NCBI GenBank assembly: GCA_003230195.1 | Contig: QIHH01000213.1 | Location: 1 to 8,641, forward strand | DNA length: 8,641 nucleotides | Origin: Gammaproteobacteria bacterium | Lineage (GTDB): Bacteria > Pseudomonadota > Gammaproteobacteria > SZUA-140 | Direction: 5' to 3' | Part shown: positions 1-6,414 of the stretch, one piece after another | How the letters are laid out: each line of letters begins with the position of its first letter | How positions within the stretch are numbered: the first letter of the stretch is position 1 | Notes under the pieces: generated by a model | What the model was told of the DNA's origin: nothing | The model's input: only the letters and a program-made list of their open reading frames with translations | The model's database searches: none | Made by a program: the position numbers and the translations under genes

Positions 1-87
1 GTTGCATTTGATCGTTCAGGATTTAAATACCATGGTCGTGTGAAAGCGTTAGCAGAAGCTGCGCGTGAAAACGGCCTCGAATTCTAA
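1..87 (+). CDS. rplR: 50S ribosomal protein L18 (uL18), C-terminal fragment
   Basis: The window opens inside this gene. The 28 codons that remain (frame 1, ending TAA at 85-87) read VAFDRSGFKYHGRVKALAEA and then a short tail ending GLEF. This is the conserved C-terminus of bacterial L18, the 5S rRNA-binding protein of the large-subunit central protuberance. Position directly before rpsE is the standard spc operon order. The stop codon overlaps the TAAGGG that serves as the rpsE ribosome binding site, so the two genes are probably translated in a coupled way. The N-terminus lies outside the window. Confidence 0.96.
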   Translation, partial: VAFDRSGFKYHGRVKALAEAARENGLEF

Positions 88-97
88 GGGCTAGAAA

Positions 98-604
98 ATG
101 GCTAAGTATGATTCTTCTCAAAAAAGTGATGACCTACAGGAAAAGCTTGTAGGTGTCCGTCGTGTTGCCAAAGTCGTAAAAGGTGGTCGTCAGTTTGGCT
201 TTTCCGCACTAACAGTAGTCGGTGACGGTAAAGGCCGTATAGGTTTTGGTAGCGGGAAGGCGCGTGAAGTCCCTATTGCGATTCAAAAGGCAATGGAAGA
301 TGCTAGGCGTAACATGGTTGATGTAAAGTTAAACGATGTCACTCTTCAGTATCCGATTACGGCTAGACATGGCGCAGCAAAAGTATTTATGCAGCCTGCA
401 ACACCAGGTACCGGGATTATTGCTGGTGGTGCAATGCGAGCAGTATTTGAAGTTCTTGGTGTGCAGGATGTTTTGGCTAAGTGCATCGGGTCAACAAACC
501 CAGTGAACGTAGTACGTGCAACAGTCAATGGTCTGCGCGATATGACCAATGCTGAAGCAGTTGCTGCAAAACGGGGCAAAACGGTTAAGGAAATATTGGA
601 ATAA
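98..604 (+). CDS. rpsE: 30S ribosomal protein S5 (uS5)
   Basis: The product is 168 aa, against about 166 in E. coli. S5 sits on the solvent side of the 30S subunit near S4 and S8 and contributes to decoding accuracy and mRNA unwinding. An N-terminal dsRNA-binding-like domain (about residues 14-80) carries VVKGGRQFGFSALTVVGDG and GKGRIGFGSGKA. A C-terminal domain (about 90-160) carries the GTGIIAGG loop and ends in KRGKTVKEILE. The flexible loop around VVKGGR-FGF, where spectinomycin-resistance changes occur in relatives, looks wild type. The ATG at 98 is chosen because AAGGG (86-90) lies 7 nt upstream and the N-terminus aligns with the family. It is followed by rpmD after 5 nt. Confidence 0.98.
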   Translation: MAKYDSSQKSDDLQEKLVGVRRVAKVVKGGRQFGFSALTVVGDGKGRIGFGSGKAREVPIAIQKAMEDARRNMVDVKLNDVTLQYPITARHGAAKVFMQPATPGTGIIAGGAMRAVFEVLGVQDVLAKCIGSTNPVNVVRATVNGLRDMTNAEAVAAKRGKTVKEILE

Positions 605-609
605 TTCTA

Positions 610-801
610 ATGGTTGATAACAAAAGACAAATAAAAGTGACGCTTGTTCGGAGTCCAAATGGACGACTAGCATCTCACAAAGCCTGTCTTGCGGGTCTAG
701 GACTGCGCCGAATGCATCAGACTGTGTCGGTTGAAGATACTCCTTGTACCCGTGGCATGATCAGTAAAGCATATTACATGCTGAGAATTGAGGAAGAGTA
801 A
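610..801 (+). CDS. rpmD: 50S ribosomal protein L30 (uL30)
   Basis: The product is 63 aa, slightly longer than the 59-61 usual for bacterial L30. It begins with a short lead (MVDNKRQ) before the conserved IKVTLVRSPNG strand. The family signature follows: a helix with GLGLRRMHQTVSVEDTP, then a closing strand YYMLRIEEE. L30 is a small ferredoxin-like-fold protein on the 50S surface. It exists in most but not all bacteria and is encoded between rpsE and rplO, as here. The start lies 5 nt after the rpsE stop, with a weak TTGGA element inside the end of rpsE as possible Shine-Dalgarno. The gene ends one base before the rplO start codon, implying coupling. Confidence 0.96.
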   Translation: MVDNKRQIKVTLVRSPNGRLASHKACLAGLGLRRMHQTVSVEDTPCTRGMISKAYYMLRIEEE

Positions 802-802
802 A

Positions 803-1237
803 ATGTACCTTAATACAATCAAGCCTGGTGTTGGCGCTAAGCAGGCACGTAAGCGAGTCGGTCGTGGTATCGGTTCTGGTTCAGGTAAGACATGTGGGCG
901 CGGTCATAAAGGCCAGCACTCGCGTTCAGGTGGCTTTCACAAAGTAGGTTTCGAAGGTGGCCAACAGCCTTTGCAGCGCCGACTACCCAAAATTGGTTTT
1001 TCATCCAGAGTTAAAGCAACCCGTGCAGAAGTTCGTCTGCACGAGCTGACAGCAATAAAAGGTGACGTAGTAGACTTGGCAGCATTGATTGGCGCGAACA
1101 TTGTTCCGCAGCAAACGCTGAAAGCAAAAGTAATTGATTCTGGTGCGATTGCGATAGCAGTAACGCTTCGTGGGGTTAATGTGACAAAAGGTGCTCGTGC
1201 AGCGATTGAAGCTGCTGGCGGCAAGATCGAGGACTAA
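803..1237 (+). CDS. rplO: 50S ribosomal protein L15 (uL15)
   Basis: The product is 144 aa, the same length as E. coli L15. It starts MYLNTIKPGVGAKQARKRVG, then the glycine/arginine-rich RNA-binding extension with GRGIGSGSGKTCGRGHKGQ and SRSGG, then FEGGQQPLQRRLPKIGF, and ends in the family hallmark GARAAIEAAGGKIED. L15 is a late assembly protein of the 50S subunit whose N-terminal extension threads through 23S rRNA. The open frame extends upstream to a TTG at 788, but the ATG at 803 is chosen because it gives the family N-terminus and lies one base after the rpmD stop. GAGGAAGAG (790-798) just upstream is a good Shine-Dalgarno, so the longer form is unlikely. Confidence 0.97.
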   Translation: MYLNTIKPGVGAKQARKRVGRGIGSGSGKTCGRGHKGQHSRSGGFHKVGFEGGQQPLQRRLPKIGFSSRVKATRAEVRLHELTAIKGDVVDLAALIGANIVPQQTLKAKVIDSGAIAIAVTLRGVNVTKGARAAIEAAGGKIED

Positions 1238-2572
1238 GTGGTCGCATCTGGCTCAGCATTAGCAGGCGCAGGTCGTCTGACAGAACTCAAACAACGTTTG
1301 TTGTTTGTTCTTGGCGCATTGCTTGTTTACCGTATTGGTACGCATATACCGGTACCCGGGATTGATCCCATGGCGCTTGCGGCATTATTCGAACAGAGTC
1401 GCGGTACGATCATTGAAATGTTCAATATGTTCTCTGGTGGTGCTTTAGGGCGTTTGTCGGTGTTTGCACTAGGTGTGATGCCCTACATTTCGGCATCGAT
1501 TATTATTCAGTTACTCACGGCTGTATCGCCAAAGCTGGAGCAACTTAAAAAAGAAGGCGAGTCAGGCCGACGTAAGTTATCGGAATATACACGCTATTTA
1601 ACATTGTTTTTGGCAACGTTTCAGGCACTGGGCATATCTATCGCAATCGAAAGCCAACAGATTGGCGGTAGTGGTGTTGTGATTGATCCTGGTTGGGATT
1701 TTAGAATAGTCGCTGCACTGAGTTTGGTGACAGGCACCATGTTTCTGATGTGGTTGGGTGAGCAGATTACTGAGCGAGGAATTGGTAATGGTATTTCGAT
1801 TATCATTTTTGCTGGAATTGTCGCTGGATTACCATCGGCAATTGGTGGGACATTAGAGCTGGCACGAACTGGCGAAATGAGTTCGGTAGCGGTATTGACC
1901 ATCATTACTCTGGCAATTGCAGTAACTGCATTTGTTGTATTTGTTGAACGCGGACAGCGGCGTATTACGGTAAATTATGCCAAGCGACAGCAAGGACGTA
2001 AAATGTATGCTGGGCAAACAAGCCATTTACCACTAAAAGTGAATATGGCGGGTGTGATTCCTCCCATCTTTGCCTCTGCGATTATTATGTTTCCGGCGAC
2101 TATGGGTGGCTGGTTTGGTAGTGCAGAAGGGATGGGATGGTTGCAAGATATCTCACAGATGATTTCACCAGGGCAACCCCTATATGTGATGTTACTAGCG
2201 CTCGCGATTATATTTTTCTGCTTCTTTTACACCGCATTGCAATTTAACCCGAAAGATACGGCAGACAACCTTAAAAAATCAGGTGCTTTTATTCCTGGTA
2301 TTCGTCCAGGTGAGCAGACGGCACAGTACATAGACAAAGTGATGACGCGTTTAACGCTTGTTGGCGCGCTTTATATTACCGCTGTGTGCCTACTACCAGA
2401 GTTCTTGATTGTTTACTGGAATGTACCCTTCTATTTTGGTGGTACATCACTGTTAATTATCGTGATTGTGGTGATGGACTTTATGGCGCAGGTTCAATCT
2501 CACCTGATGTCTCATCAGTATGACAGCCTGCTGAAAAAGTCGAAGCTTAAGGGCGGTGCACCTAAGCGTTAG
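1238..2572 (+). CDS. secY: Protein translocase subunit SecY
   Basis: SecY is the channel of the SecYEG translocon in the inner membrane; it passes unfolded preproteins and inserts membrane proteins with SecA or the ribosome. The product is 444 aa, close to 443 in E. coli, with ten hydrophobic segments. TM1 is about residues 20-40 with RIGTHIPVPGID; the plug region with SGG follows at about 60-70; TM2 contains MPYISASIIIQLL (81-93). The cytosolic ERGIGNG motif is at 179-185, and the C5 loop GIRPGEQT (354-361) contacts SecA and the ribosome. The C-terminus is lysine-rich (LLKKSKLKGGAPKR). It starts with GTG directly after the rplO TAA, with no gap; GAGGA (1229-1233) inside the end of rplO is the probable ribosome binding site, so expression is likely tied to L15 translation. 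Confidence 0.98.
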   Translation: MVASGSALAGAGRLTELKQRLLFVLGALLVYRIGTHIPVPGIDPMALAALFEQSRGTIIEMFNMFSGGALGRLSVFALGVMPYISASIIIQLLTAVSPKLEQLKKEGESGRRKLSEYTRYLTLFLATFQALGISIAIESQQIGGSGVVIDPGWDFRIVAALSLVTGTMFLMWLGEQITERGIGNGISIIIFAGIVAGLPSAIGGTLELARTGEMSSVAVLTIITLAIAVTAFVVFVERGQRRITVNYAKRQQGRKMYAGQTSHLPLKVNMAGVIPPIFASAIIMFPATMGGWFGSAEGMGWLQDISQMISPGQPLYVMLLALAIIFFCFFYTALQFNPKDTADNLKKSGAFIPGIRPGEQTAQYIDKVMTRLTLVGALYITAVCLLPEFLIVYWNVPFYFGGTSLLIIVIVVMDFMAQVQSHLMSHQYDSLLKKSKLKGGAPKR

Positions 2573-2612
2573 ACGGTAACATCAGATTAAATATTAGGTT
2601 TGGAGAAAGACC

Positions 2613-2726
2613 GTGAAAGTACGTACATCAGTAAAGAAAATCTGTAGAAATTGTAAAATTGTTCGGAGAAAAGGCGTGGTTCGAGTGATTTGTAAAGATG
2701 CTCGTCACAAACAAAGACAAGGTTAG
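2613..2726 (+). CDS. rpmJ: 50S ribosomal protein L36 (bL36), zinc-binding form
   Basis: This 37-codon gene is easily missed because it is short and starts with GTG. It reads MKVRTSVKKICRNCKIVRRK, then GVVRVICKDARHKQRQG, the complete L36 consensus. The zinc ligands C11, C14, C27 and H32 are all present, so this is the C+ (zinc ribbon) form. L36 is the smallest 50S protein and packs near the peptidyl transferase region. TTTGGAGA (2599-2606) lies about 6 nt before the GTG and is a fair Shine-Dalgarno. The position between secY (40 nt gap) and rpsM is the standard end of the spc operon in gammaproteobacteria. It has one residue fewer between C27 and the histidine than E. coli RpmJ. Confidence 0.96.
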   Translation: MKVRTSVKKICRNCKIVRRKGVVRVICKDARHKQRQG

Positions 2727-2828
2727 TGGCAGATTGGCGCGGATTTTTATTGATTTCGTTGCCTATCGATAATAGAATTACTCGCTTTCGCGAAATGCGA
2801 AGTGTTATCAGTGTTTAGGAGTGTTTAG
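2727..2828 (+). promoter_or_regulatory. rpsM leader: hairpin and repeated ribosome-binding region, possible alpha-operon control site
   Basis: This 102-nt gap is the longest non-coding stretch inside the ribosomal block. A hairpin spans 2780-2803: ACT, CGC and TTT on the 5' side pair with AAA, GCG and AGT on the 3' side, with loop CGCG and two single-base bulges (T2796, A2800). Downstream, the 9-mer AGTGTTTAG occurs twice with period 10 (2810-2818 and 2820-2828); the junction supplies the TAGGAG Shine-Dalgarno (2816-2821), 7 nt before the rpsM ATG. GATAAT at 2768-2773 could be a -10 box but has no good -35. In E. coli, S4 represses the alpha operon by binding a pseudoknot at this location. 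That this leader does the same is inference. Confidence 0.45.
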
Positions 2829-3185
2829 ATGGCCCGTATTGCAGGCATCAATATCCCGGTAAACAAACATACTATCATTGCTCTAACAGCAATCTATGGT
2901 ATTGGACCAACCCGGGCAAGTAAGATTTGTGTAGTAAGCAGTATCAAGCCATCAACCAAAGTTAAAGATTTAACTGAAGTTGAACTTGAAGCGCTGCGTA
3001 CTGAAGTCGGTAAATATGAAGTTGAAGGTGATCTTCGTCGTGAAGTTACGATGAATATCAAGCGCTTGATGGATCTCGGTGCATACCGCGGTATCCGTCA
3101 TCGTCGTGGGCTGCCGCTTCGTGGACAGAGAACAAAGACAAATGCACGTACCCGTAAAGGGCCACGTAAAGCGATTAGAAAGTAA
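2829..3185 (+). CDS. rpsM: 30S ribosomal protein S13 (uS13)
   Basis: The product is 118 aa, identical in length to E. coli S13. It begins MARIAGINIPVNKH, continues with the helix-two-turn-helix region ALTAIYGIGPTRASKIC, and ends with the basic tail containing YRGIRHRRGLPLRGQRTKTN and ARTRKGPRKAIRK that reaches toward the P-site tRNA. S13 sits in the head of the 30S subunit and forms intersubunit bridges with 23S rRNA and L5. It is the first gene of the alpha operon. TAGGAG 7 nt before the ATG decides the start. If the operon is regulated as in E. coli, S4 repression acts on the translation of this gene and is passed to those downstream. Confidence 0.98.
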   Translation: MARIAGINIPVNKHTIIALTAIYGIGPTRASKICVVSSIKPSTKVKDLTEVELEALRTEVGKYEVEGDLRREVTMNIKRLMDLGAYRGIRHRRGLPLRGQRTKTNARTRKGPRKAIRK

Positions 3186-3211
3186 AATACTACGGAAGCG
3201 ACTAGTAGATC

Positions 3212-3601
3212 ATGGCTAAAACAAGCAATCGCGTGCGTAAGCGCGTCAAAAAGAATGTTGTAGATGGCGTAGCTCACGTTCACGCATCATTTAATAACAC
3301 AATTATCACCATCACTGACCGTCAGGGAAATACACTTGCTTGGGCAACTGCGGGTGGTTCTGGCTTCCGTGGCTCAAGAAAGAGTACGCCTTTCGCCGCA
3401 CAGGTTGCAGCAGAAAAGGCTGGCTCTGTTGTAAAAGAGTTCGGCATGAAGAACATGGATGTGATGGTGAAAGGCCCTGGGCCTGGTCGCGAGTCCGCTG
3501 TACGCGCACTTCATGCTGCTGGATTTAAAATTAATAGCATTTCTGATGTGACACCAATCCCGCATAATGGGTGTCGTCCGTCGAAAAAGCGTCGAGTTTA
3601 A
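3212..3601 (+). CDS. rpsK: 30S ribosomal protein S11 (uS11)
   Basis: The product is 129 aa, the same as E. coli. S11 lies on the 30S platform and lines the mRNA exit path with S7 and S18. Family motifs are visible in order: a basic N-terminus (NRVRKRVKKNV), HVHASFNNTIITITD at about residues 22-36, GFRGSRKSTPFAAQVAAEKA at about 51-70, the GPGPGRESAVRAL motif at about 88-100, and the terminal PIPHNGCRPSKKRRV. The ATG at 3212 is preceded by GGAAG about 14 nt upstream, which is weak, so translation is probably helped by coupling from rpsM, 26 nt upstream. The rpsD start follows 11 nt after the stop. Confidence 0.98.
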   Translation: MAKTSNRVRKRVKKNVVDGVAHVHASFNNTIITITDRQGNTLAWATAGGSGFRGSRKSTPFAAQVAAEKAGSVVKEFGMKNMDVMVKGPGPGRESAVRALHAAGFKINSISDVTPIPHNGCRPSKKRRV

Positions 3602-3612
3602 GGTAGGTTATT

Positions 3613-4239
3613 GTGGCTAAATATGTAGGTGCAAAGTGTCGTTTATGTCGTCGTCAAGGCGAAAAGCTCTTTCTTAAAGGGGAAAAGTGCCATACCGCGA
3701 AGTGTGCGGTAGAAAACAGAGCGTTTCCTCCTGGCCAGCACGGAACTCGTCGTACACGTCTGACAGATTATGCAGTACAGTTGCGTGAAAAACAGAAAGT
3801 GAAAAGAGTTTACGGTGTTCTAGAAGATCAGTTCAGAAGCTACTACAGCGAAGCTGATCGTCGAAAGGGTTCGACAGGTGAAAACCTGCTGAAAATTTTG
3901 GAATGTCGCTTGGACAATGTCGCCTATCGTATGGGTATGGGTGTTTCTCGCAGCGAAGCTCGCCAACTTGTTCGACATAATGCACTTACCGTTAATGGTA
4001 AGAAAGTTAATATTCCGAGCTATCAAGTTAAACCTGGTGATGAGCTTGCAGTAGCTGAGAAATCAAAAAGCCAACTACGGATTAAATCATCATTAGAATT
4101 TGCACAGCAGCAGGGTTTTGCTGAGTGGGTTCAGGTTGACGGTGACAAAATGAGTGGCACCTTTAAATCATGCCCAGAACGAAGCGATCTTCCCGCTGAG
4201 ATTAATGAGCATTTAATTGTTGAACTCTATTCAAAGTAA
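3613..4239 (+). CDS. rpsD: 30S ribosomal protein S4 (uS4), four-cysteine zinc-binding form
   Basis: The product is 208 aa (206 in E. coli). S4 is a primary 16S rRNA binder that starts 30S body assembly, contributes to decoding fidelity and, in relatives, is the repressor of the alpha operon. The N-terminal domain carries C9-X2-C12 (CRLC) and C26-X4-C31 (CHTAKC), the spacing of the zinc site in Thermus S4. E. coli and Pseudomonas S4 lack this set. The rest is typical: PGQHG, YAVQLREKQKVKRVYGVLE, then the S4 RNA-binding domain with RLDNVAYRMGMGVSRSEARQ and VNGKKVNIPSYQV, ending NEHLIVELYSK. The start is GTG at 3613, with TAAGG (3598-3602) overlapping the rpsK stop as Shine-Dalgarno. Confidence 0.98.
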   Translation: MAKYVGAKCRLCRRQGEKLFLKGEKCHTAKCAVENRAFPPGQHGTRRTRLTDYAVQLREKQKVKRVYGVLEDQFRSYYSEADRRKGSTGENLLKILECRLDNVAYRMGMGVSRSEARQLVRHNALTVNGKKVNIPSYQVKPGDELAVAEKSKSQLRIKSSLEFAQQQGFAEWVQVDGDKMSGTFKSCPERSDLPAEINEHLIVELYSK

Positions 4240-4305
4240 TTTTACTTCTTATTGAATTCAATTAATTACTAATATCTGACTATCGGACTCTAGAGAGGAC
4301 AATTA

Positions 4306-5343
4306 ATGCAGGGCTCAGCAAACGAATTTTTAAAACCACGTGTTGTGGATGTACAGGTCATCAATGATCTGCGTGCGAAAGTAACACTGGAGCCTCTAGA
4401 ACGCGGCTTTGGTCATACGCTAGGTAATGCGATTCGTCGTATCCTGATGTCTTCAATCCCAGGTTGTGCGGTAACTGAAGTTGAGATTGATGGTGTGCTT
4501 CATGAATATACTACGATTGAGGGTGTACAGGAAGATGTGATCGATATTCTGTTAAACCTGAAAGGGCTTTCAATTGTAATGCATGAACGCAACGAAGCGA
4601 CTTTAACGGTTAGCAAAAAAGGTGCAGGCCAATTACTGGCGAGTGACATTGAATTGTCTCACGACATCGAAATCATGAACCCAGGTCACGTGATCGCTAA
4701 CCTGACTGACGTTGGTGAGCTGAATATGCGTCTAAAGATTGAGCGTGGCCGTGGCTATCAGCCCGCTGTTAACCGTCGTACGGCAGCAACACATGATGTC
4801 TCAGATGAGAATCGTCCTATTGGTAATCTTCAGATAGACGCCTCTTTTACACCTGTTCGCCGAATTGCATACAATGTTGAAAGCGCTCGTGTTGAACAGC
4901 GTACCGATCTTGATAAATTGATTATTGATATTGAAACGAATGGTAGCATTGACCCAGAAGAAGCGATCAGACGCGCAGCGAGTATCCTAAAAGATCAGCT
5001 TTCAGTCTTTGTTGATCTTGAAACAACGACGATCGAAGAGCCTGTTGCGCCTGAAGCGGATATTGATCCCATCCTGCTACGCCCAGTCGATGATCTTGAG
5101 CTAACAGTTCGTTCGGCAAATTGCCTTAAAGCAGAAAACATCTTCTTTATTGGTGACTTAATTCAGCGCACAGAAGTAGAGTTATTAAAAACACCAAACC
5201 TTGGTAAGAAGTCTTTGACAGAGATCAAAGATATTCTTGGCTCTCAGGGGCTGTCACTGGGTATGCGTTTAGAAAATTGGCCGCCAGCTGCACTTGTTGG
5301 CGCAAGCAATAATTCAGATGATAAAGTCGAAGCATCAGTTTAA
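4306..5343 (+). CDS. rpoA: DNA-directed RNA polymerase subunit alpha
   Basis: The alpha subunit dimerises to start assembly of core RNA polymerase. The N-terminal domain (about 1-235) contains LEPLERGFGHTLGNAIRRIL (28-47), EGVQEDV and VEQRTDLDKLIIDIETNG. A linker (about 236-252) leads to the C-terminal domain with DPILLRPVDDLELTVRSAN (254-272). R269 corresponds to E. coli R265, the UP-element DNA contact. The motif TPNLGKKSLTEIKD (296-309) also belongs to this domain. Length is 345 aa against 329 in E. coli: four extra residues lie before the C-terminal domain, and after ENWPPA there is an acidic, serine-rich tail (SNNSDDKVEASV). GAGAGGA ends about 6 nt before the ATG. The 66-nt gap from rpsD is AT-rich and contains the 12-nt palindrome ATTGAATTCAAT (4251-4262). 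Confidence 0.98.
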   Translation: MQGSANEFLKPRVVDVQVINDLRAKVTLEPLERGFGHTLGNAIRRILMSSIPGCAVTEVEIDGVLHEYTTIEGVQEDVIDILLNLKGLSIVMHERNEATLTVSKKGAGQLLASDIELSHDIEIMNPGHVIANLTDVGELNMRLKIERGRGYQPAVNRRTAATHDVSDENRPIGNLQIDASFTPVRRIAYNVESARVEQRTDLDKLIIDIETNGSIDPEEAIRRAASILKDQLSVFVDLETTTIEEPVAPEADIDPILLRPVDDLELTVRSANCLKAENIFFIGDLIQRTEVELLKTPNLGKKSLTEIKDILGSQGLSLGMRLENWPPAALVGASNNSDDKVEASV

Positions 5344-5368
5344 GCTTTAGTTAATGAGAATATAGAAA

Positions 5369-5767
5369 ATGCGTCATAGACAGACTGGAAGAAAACTAAA
5401 TAGAACCAGTAGCCATCGTGAAGCCATGTTTAAAAACATGTCTGTATCACTGGTTATTCATGAAATGATCCGAACAACTTTGCCTAAGGCAAAGGAATTA
5501 CGTGGTGTTATTGAACCATTGATTACCTTGGCGAAGAATGACACTATTGCAAACCGCCGCCTTGCTTTTGCTCGTGTGCGTGACCGTGATGTGGTAACAA
5601 AACTATTCAACAAACTTGGGCCTCGTTATAAAGAACGCCCTGGTGGTTATGTGAGGATTCTGAAGTGTGGCTTCCGTGATGGTGATAGCGCTCCAATGGC
5701 GATCGTCGAGCTGGTTGATCGCCCGCTTCCTGAGGTCGAAGAGGATAGCTCTGAAAGCGAAAGTTAA
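5369..5767 (+). CDS. rplQ: 50S ribosomal protein L17 (bL17)
   Basis: The product is 132 aa (127 in E. coli). L17 is a bacteria-specific protein near the exit of the peptide tunnel. The signature N-terminus MRHRQTGRKLNRTSSHREAM is present, then LVIHEMIRTTLPKAKELR, ANRRLAFARVRD, and the C-terminal GGYVRILKCGFRDGDSAPMA and IVELVDRPLP. The last dozen residues (EVEEDSSESES) form an acidic serine-rich tail, similar in flavour to the tail of the neighbouring RpoA; such tails vary in the family. A weak GAGA 9 nt before the ATG suggests coupling to rpoA, whose stop is 25 nt upstream. This is the last gene of the alpha operon, and a terminator follows 3 nt after its stop. Confidence 0.97.
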   Translation: MRHRQTGRKLNRTSSHREAMFKNMSVSLVIHEMIRTTLPKAKELRGVIEPLITLAKNDTIANRRLAFARVRDRDVVTKLFNKLGPRYKERPGGYVRILKCGFRDGDSAPMAIVELVDRPLPEVEEDSSESES

Positions 5768-5770
5768 ACA

Positions 5771-5796
5771 AAAGGCCGGGTTATCCCGGCTTTTTT
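5771..5796 (+). terminator. Intrinsic terminator of the alpha operon
   Basis: GCCGGG (5775-5780) and CCCGGC (5785-5790) form a perfect GC stem closed by a TTAT loop, followed by six T residues (5791-5796). AAA at 5771-5773 can extend the stem by pairing with the T-run. It begins 3 nt after the rplQ stop codon and marks the end of the ribosomal transcription unit. Confidence 0.95.
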
Positions 5797-5805
5797 ATCT
5801 CTAAA

Positions 5806-6286
5806 ATGATCGTCTTATCCATTGATTTTGGTTTAGAAGGTTCATATATCGTGCAGATAAAGGTTGTTCTATCTCAGCAAGCCCCTAATTGCCACATCGG
5901 CGCAATGCTGGGAAATTATATGGCAACCTGAGAGGTTATCTAACGTCTTTTCTTGTAGCTGAACTCAACTGGATATTTTTTCAGGGGATAAGCTGCGATC
6001 TTGCCAGCTCCTAAATATACAATAGTTGATTTTGATTACCCTTATGTCCTCTATATCGATCATTTTGGCTATCTAATATCCTGCATGTGTATAGAAGGTG
6101 TGTACGGCTGCTGTATTAGAGCTGTATGGAAAAGAGGTCAACTTTGCACGCACATTCGGTGAGGTGGAGTTTGGTGAGTTGTTTTGCTATAAAAATAGTA
6201 ATGGGTTGGTTGAAATTGCTTCCAATACTTCATCTGTGGCCGATATGATTAGTGTAGCGATCGGAGATGTAGTAATGCTTCGATAA
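5806..6286 (+). pseudogene. SAM hydrolase / SAM hydroxide adenosyltransferase (DUF62) family, decayed remnant
   Basis: Four blocks of one family appear in order but in two frames. (1) 5806-5931, frame 1: MIVLSIDFGLEGSYIVQIKV then VLSQQAP, the N-terminus, normally IVLFTDFGL-GPY-GQMK. (2) From 5921, frame 2: WQPERLSNVF, resembling the WRPERLS-TFHGRDLFAP segment. (3) About 6040-6081, frame 1: YVLYIDHFGYLIS, the IDHFGN motif opening the C-terminal domain. (4) 6098-6286, frame 2: FARTFGEVEFGELFCYKNSN then GLVEIASN and IGDVVML, the family C-terminus. Intact members are about 240-270 aa and hydrolyse S-adenosylmethionine to adenosine and methionine, or transfer halide. About 160 codons' worth remain. 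The segment with the VVDPGVG and GPDNGL motifs is gone, and stops occur at 5929-5931 and 5960-5962. It cannot encode a working enzyme. The open stretch at 6098 alone is only this gene's tail. Family identity is from motif memory. Confidence 0.82.
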
Positions 6287-6414
6287 TGCGATTAAAAACT
6301 TAAATGCTCAGGTGACAAGAAGAATACTAGGCCCCAAATCGATGCTGGTATATGATGAACGGCTCACGCTCAAAACATGTCCTATTGGTCGGAAATAAGA
6401 GGCTTTTCAGTAAC

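Noticed and set aside
788..802. TTG start giving an L15 five residues longer
   Set aside because: The ATG at 803 matches the family N-terminus and has a good Shine-Dalgarno; the longer form would overlap rpmD without support.
4240..4305. Independent rpoA promoter, including the ATTGAATTCAAT palindrome
   Set aside because: The sequence is AT-rich with no spaced -35/-10 pair; the 12-nt palindrome alone is weak evidence.
6098..6286. Stand-alone 62-aa hypothetical protein
   Set aside because: It is the C-terminal domain of the decayed SAM hydrolase; its N-terminal parts lie upstream in other frames.
6352..6414. Upstream ATG for the PerM gene adding 21 residues
   Set aside because: No Shine-Dalgarno precedes it and the added residues have no counterpart in PerM, whose N-terminus fits Met at 6415.
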